64,000 nucleotides of DNA, taken from contig JADILV010000036.1 in NCBI GenBank assembly GCA_017695115.1, positions 56,453-120,452 on the forward strand, given 5' to 3'. The notes under the pieces were generated by a model that was given only the letters and a program-made list of their open reading frames with translations, searched no databases and was not told the origin of the DNA. The stretch is from Candidatus Cryptobacteroides avicola. GTDB lineage: Bacteria; Bacteroidota; Bacteroidia; Bacteroidales; UBA932. Shown here piece after piece: positions 61,335 through 64,000 of this stretch. The position numbers and the translations under genes were made by a program. Within the stretch, counting starts at the first letter, position 1; the number at the start of each line of letters is the position of its first letter.

Positions 61335-62738
61335 TCAATTTTGCGGATCAGTGTCAATCCTGTTGTTTTCCGGCCTCATTTTCTTCCAGCAGATTACAGG
61401 CAGGATAAAAGCGATGAGAGTCGCCGCAAGCCAGAATACCGATACGGGACCGAAATCGTATGAAGCGGTGCTGATGTCTTCCGCTCCTTTCGTGTAGCCC
61501 TGGATCAGATAACCGCTTGCTATATCCTGTATGCCGGCTGCGACGTAGCTGGATATGCCCACGATTCCAAGTGCGGCTCCGGTCGCTTTGCGCGGGACGA
61601 TGTCGACCGCCATCAGTCCTGCCACTATGCAGTACAGGACCCCTGTCGCCAGACTGAACAGGGCGACATAAAATATATTCACCATGTAGCTTCCCTCTGT
61701 GAAAAGGAAAAGGTCCAGCGATATGAAGCTCAGAATCCCGGAAACGATGGCCGGTTTCACTCTGTCTCCTTTGAACACTTTGTCTGAAAGCCATCCTGCC
61801 AGCACTGTCCCCACTACTCCGAATGCGGCGGAAAAGGCAATGATCTGTGTCGCGTTTTCCAGAGAAAAGTCCTTTGCTTTCTGCAGGAAAAGCACTCCCC
61901 ATCCTGCCACGGCATATTTGGCTATGTAGACGAATGCGCTCGAAGCCGCGATTATCCATATCCCTGCATGCCTTAGAACGAATTTCTGTACCTGTGCGGT
62001 AGGCATGGTGTCCATTTTCCGCATTTTTTCTCCGGAAAGGACCTGCACTGACGGAAGTCCTTTGCTTTCAGGTGTGTCGCTCATGAAAACCAGGATGATC
62101 GCTGCTCCGGCAAGACCTCCGACGGCGGAGAATATGAATCCGTATTCCCACCCGAAGGCGGATACCACGATTCCTGTTATTATAAAGGAAAGGAATTCCC
62201 CCAGATAGGGTGTCGCACTGAAGATGCTGTAGAATGTCCCTCTTTTGGACAGCGGGAACCAGCGGGAGAGATTGATGATTCCCGGAGGCGAGCCCATTGA
62301 CTGCATCCAGCCGTTGATACCCCACAATACGGCGAAGATGATGAACAGCAGCATCGTAGACAGCCCGATGGTACTGTAGAAAAGCCCGGCCATACCCATC
62401 AGCAGGTTGACTGCAGCGGAGACGAGCAGCCCCGTAGCCATGAAACGCCGGATGTTGCAGTAATCGGCAATGAATCCGTTCATGAATTTCCCTACAGCAT
62501 AGACGAAAAGCAGGGCCGAGCCGATTATGCCCAGCTGCCCGGCCGTAAGTGTACCGCTGTCGATAAGCGGCTGCTTCACGACGCTCAGGCTCATACGGCA
62601 GACATAGTACAGGCTGTATGCCGCCGTCGCTCCCCAGAACGTCTTGTTCCGCAGTGATTTGTATGTGCTCTGGATTTTGTCTTCCGGAACGCGTTCCGCT
62701 GAAGGCTTGCTGATCCGGTAGAATGTGTACAGACTCAT
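61335..62738 (-). CDS. Organophosphate-antiporter-type MFS transporter (GlpT/UhpT family)
   Basis: A 467-residue MFS protein with 12 helices. Early motifs K-T-F-W-G-A-T-A-A-Y-S-L-Y-Y-V-C-R and W-G-I-N-G-W-M-Q-S-M-G-S-P-P, together with R-W-F-P-L-S-K-R-G-T-F-Y-S-I, are those of the glycerol-3-phosphate and hexose-phosphate antiporters (OPA family), which exchange for inorganic phosphate. Conserved Arg residues in helices 1 and 7 bind phosphate in known members; the helix 1 Arg is visible. With malQ as the next gene, a sugar phosphate is a reasonable guess for the substrate, but GlpT-like use is equally possible. Confidence 0.88.
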   Translation of the reverse strand: MSLYTFYRISKPSAERVPEDKIQSTYKSLRNKTFWGATAAYSLYYVCRMSLSVVKQPLIDSGTLTAGQLGIIGSALLFVYAVGKFMNGFIADYCNIRRFMATGLLVSAAVNLLMGMAGLFYSTIGLSTMLLFIIFAVLWGINGWMQSMGSPPGIINLSRWFPLSKRGTFYSIFSATPYLGEFLSFIITGIVVSAFGWEYGFIFSAVGGLAGAAIILVFMSDTPESKGLPSVQVLSGEKMRKMDTMPTAQVQKFVLRHAGIWIIAASSAFVYIAKYAVAGWGVLFLQKAKDFSLENATQIIAFSAAFGVVGTVLAGWLSDKVFKGDRVKPAIVSGILSFISLDLFLFTEGSYMVNIFYVALFSLATGVLYCIVAGLMAVDIVPRKATGAALGIVGISSYVAAGIQDIASGYLIQGYTKGAEDISTASYDFGPVSVFWLAATLIAFILPVICWKKMRPENNRIDTDPQN

Positions 62739-62771
62739 TTAATTGCAGGATTTCAAAAAAATTCAACCGCA

Positions 62772-62802
62772 CAAAGGTACTATTTTCAATGGAAAGGGCA
62801 AT
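62772..62802 (-). promoter_or_regulatory. Promoter of the transporter-malQ operon
   Basis: The minus strand reads ATTG (62799-62802), 19 bases, TACCTTTG (62772-62779). Both boxes fit the Bacteroidetes pattern at normal spacing. The -7 box ends 33 bases before the transporter start. Confidence 0.65.
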
Positions 62803-62855
62803 AATTGTTAAATTCGCATGCTGAAATATCTTGAAAACCGATAAATCGTAAAATT

Positions 62856-63956
62856 ATGAAACGGATCAGACTTCTTTCTGCGGCATCGATGCTGTTTCTT
62901 GCCGTATCCGCGCTTTCCGCCCGGACCCCCGAAAACGTAGAGTATGTATTTACCGAGGCTTCCGACCTGACCTTGACAGGGAAGATACTGGAGGATACAC
63001 CGAATCCGTACCACCGTGTGGATACCTGCAGGTACAAAGGTTTCACAAGCGGGGAGAATATCCAGGTGCGCTGTTCTGCCGGCCTGGCAGTGCTGTTCGA
63101 GACGAATTCATCGACCATTTCGGTAAAGCCTGAATACGGTTACATGAACAGGGCAGGCAATACCATGGGGATTTCGCTACGCGGATACGACCTTTATATA
63201 ATGAAAGACGGGGAGTGGCTGTATGCGGCATCCAAAGTCCCTGCGGACGGCAAGGAAGAGAACAATCTGGTACTTATCAAGGACATGGCTCCGGGAGTGA
63301 AGAAATGCATGCTTTATCTCCCGATCTACAGCGAACTCTATTCCCTGAAAGTAGGAGTGGAGAAAGGCTCGGAAATCTCGCCGATGGAGTCACCTTTCAG
63401 ATACAGGGTCGGAATTTTCGGTTCCAGCTTTACCCAGGGGATCAGTACGAGCCGTCCCGGCATGAGCTATCCGATGCAGTTCATGCGGCATACCGGCATT
63501 CAGATTCTGAGTCTGGGATGCAGCGGCAACTGCAAGATGCAGCCGTATTTTGCCGATGTCCTTTGCGATGCCGATGTGGACGCCCTGATATTCGATGCCT
63601 TTTCAAACCCATCCGCCCGGATGATCGAGGAACGTCTGTTCCCGTTCATAGAGAAGGTCCGCAAGGCCCATCCTGACATCCCGCTGATTTTCATGCAGAC
63701 AATCTACAGGGAAAGCCGTAATTTCAGTGTCAGCAGCGATGCATTCGAGAAGGCCAAAATGGAAATGGCGGCGAAACTCATGGCCGAGGCTGTAAAGAAG
63801 TATGACAACGTATATTTCATCCGGACCGATACCGGCCGCAACGCTCATGAGAGTTCGGTAGACGGTACCCATCCGTCCGATATGGGATACCTCGGCTGGG
63901 CGGAATCCATTGAGAAGCCTGTAATGAAGATACTGCGGAAATATGGTATAAAATAA
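62856..63956 (+). CDS. Secreted SGNH/GDSL-type hydrolase
   Basis: A 366-residue protein with a signal peptide ending at L-S-A near residue 22. An N-terminal beta-rich region (about 25-165) is followed by an SGNH hydrolase domain: block I G-S-S-F-T-Q-G with the nucleophile Ser, block II L-G-C-S-G-N, an F-D-A-F-S-N segment at block III, and block V D-G-T-H-P-S-D with catalytic Asp and His. Such two-domain proteins act as carbohydrate or acyl esterases in Bacteroidetes, probably in the periplasm; the substrate is unknown. It is divergent from the transporter-malQ operon. Behind it (63957-64000) I see only AT-rich sequence. Confidence 0.85.
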   Translation: MKRIRLLSAASMLFLAVSALSARTPENVEYVFTEASDLTLTGKILEDTPNPYHRVDTCRYKGFTSGENIQVRCSAGLAVLFETNSSTISVKPEYGYMNRAGNTMGISLRGYDLYIMKDGEWLYAASKVPADGKEENNLVLIKDMAPGVKKCMLYLPIYSELYSLKVGVEKGSEISPMESPFRYRVGIFGSSFTQGISTSRPGMSYPMQFMRHTGIQILSLGCSGNCKMQPYFADVLCDADVDALIFDAFSNPSARMIEERLFPFIEKVRKAHPDIPLIFMQTIYRESRNFSVSSDAFEKAKMEMAAKLMAEAVKKYDNVYFIRTDTGRNAHESSVDGTHPSDMGYLGWAESIEKPVMKILRKYGIK

Positions 63957-64000
63957 TCAAACCGATTTCCGGGAAATTATGATTTATTATAATTTTATTT

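Noticed and set aside
1..64000. tRNA, rRNA, prophage, toxin-antitoxin or defence island
   Set aside because: Reading the gaps and all frames showed none. The AlbA_2 protein alone is not enough to call a defence system.

Overview
The window comes from a bacterium of the phylum Bacteroidota, most likely order Bacteroidales, of mid GC. The evidence is repeated promoter boxes of the Bacteroidetes form TAnnTTTG, a division and cell wall (dcw) cluster in the Bacteroides order without murF or ddl, a SusE-like lipoprotein beside a GH76 mannanase, and a rhamnose operon in the order kinase, isomerase, permease, aldolase known from Bacteroides thetaiotaomicron. I cannot name the genus. I saw no rRNA, tRNA, CRISPR array, transposase, integrase or phage gene, and no gene-free stretch reaches 300 bases.

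Layout. 1-2240: the end of a mannan-type polysaccharide locus (partial GH76, SusE-like lipoprotein, strong terminator). 2271-6500: housekeeping genes (YgjP-like metallohydrolase, MATE pump, truB, rpiB). 6143-7091: four very small membrane or basic ORFs and a 21-bp inverted repeat. 7110-24580: the minus-strand dcw cluster read mraZ, rsmH, ftsL, ftsI, murE, mraY, murD, ftsW, murG, murC, ftsQ, ftsA, ftsZ, then gltX. Several junctions are ATGA overlaps. Its promoter carries four TGGAA boxes at exact 10-bp spacing, a probable MraZ operator. 24669-28924: deoxynucleoside kinase, S1/P1 nuclease, acyl-CoA synthetase and an AraC regulator. 28938-30374: an AlbA_2-type regulator with a 12-bp tandem repeat in its coding sequence. 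30665-33049: a TonB-dependent receptor without a SusD partner.

33057-51365 is a rhamnoside catabolic region. A divergent AraC regulator faces rhaB, rhaI, rhaT and rhaD. These are followed by a GH78-like protein with a changed active-site motif, a GH106, two GH78 enzymes and a GH127. The hydrolases carry signal peptides or a lipobox, so they would free rhamnose and arabinofuranose in the periplasm for the symporter and the cytoplasmic pathway. There is no SusC/SusD pair, so the locus probably handles small rhamnosides or debris made elsewhere.

51367-63956: metK with a leader that looks like a SAM-II type riboswitch followed by an intrinsic terminator; a minus-strand operon ispB-like, U32 peptidase, Ser-type sulfatase; divergent rsgA and a second MATE protein; a transporter and malQ pair; and an SGNH hydrolase.

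The observations most worth following are the metK leader, the pair of structured repeats at 7001-7091 and 14998-15062 that share a core but have different self-complementary arms, the GH78-like protein at 38660-40480, and the MraZ operator.
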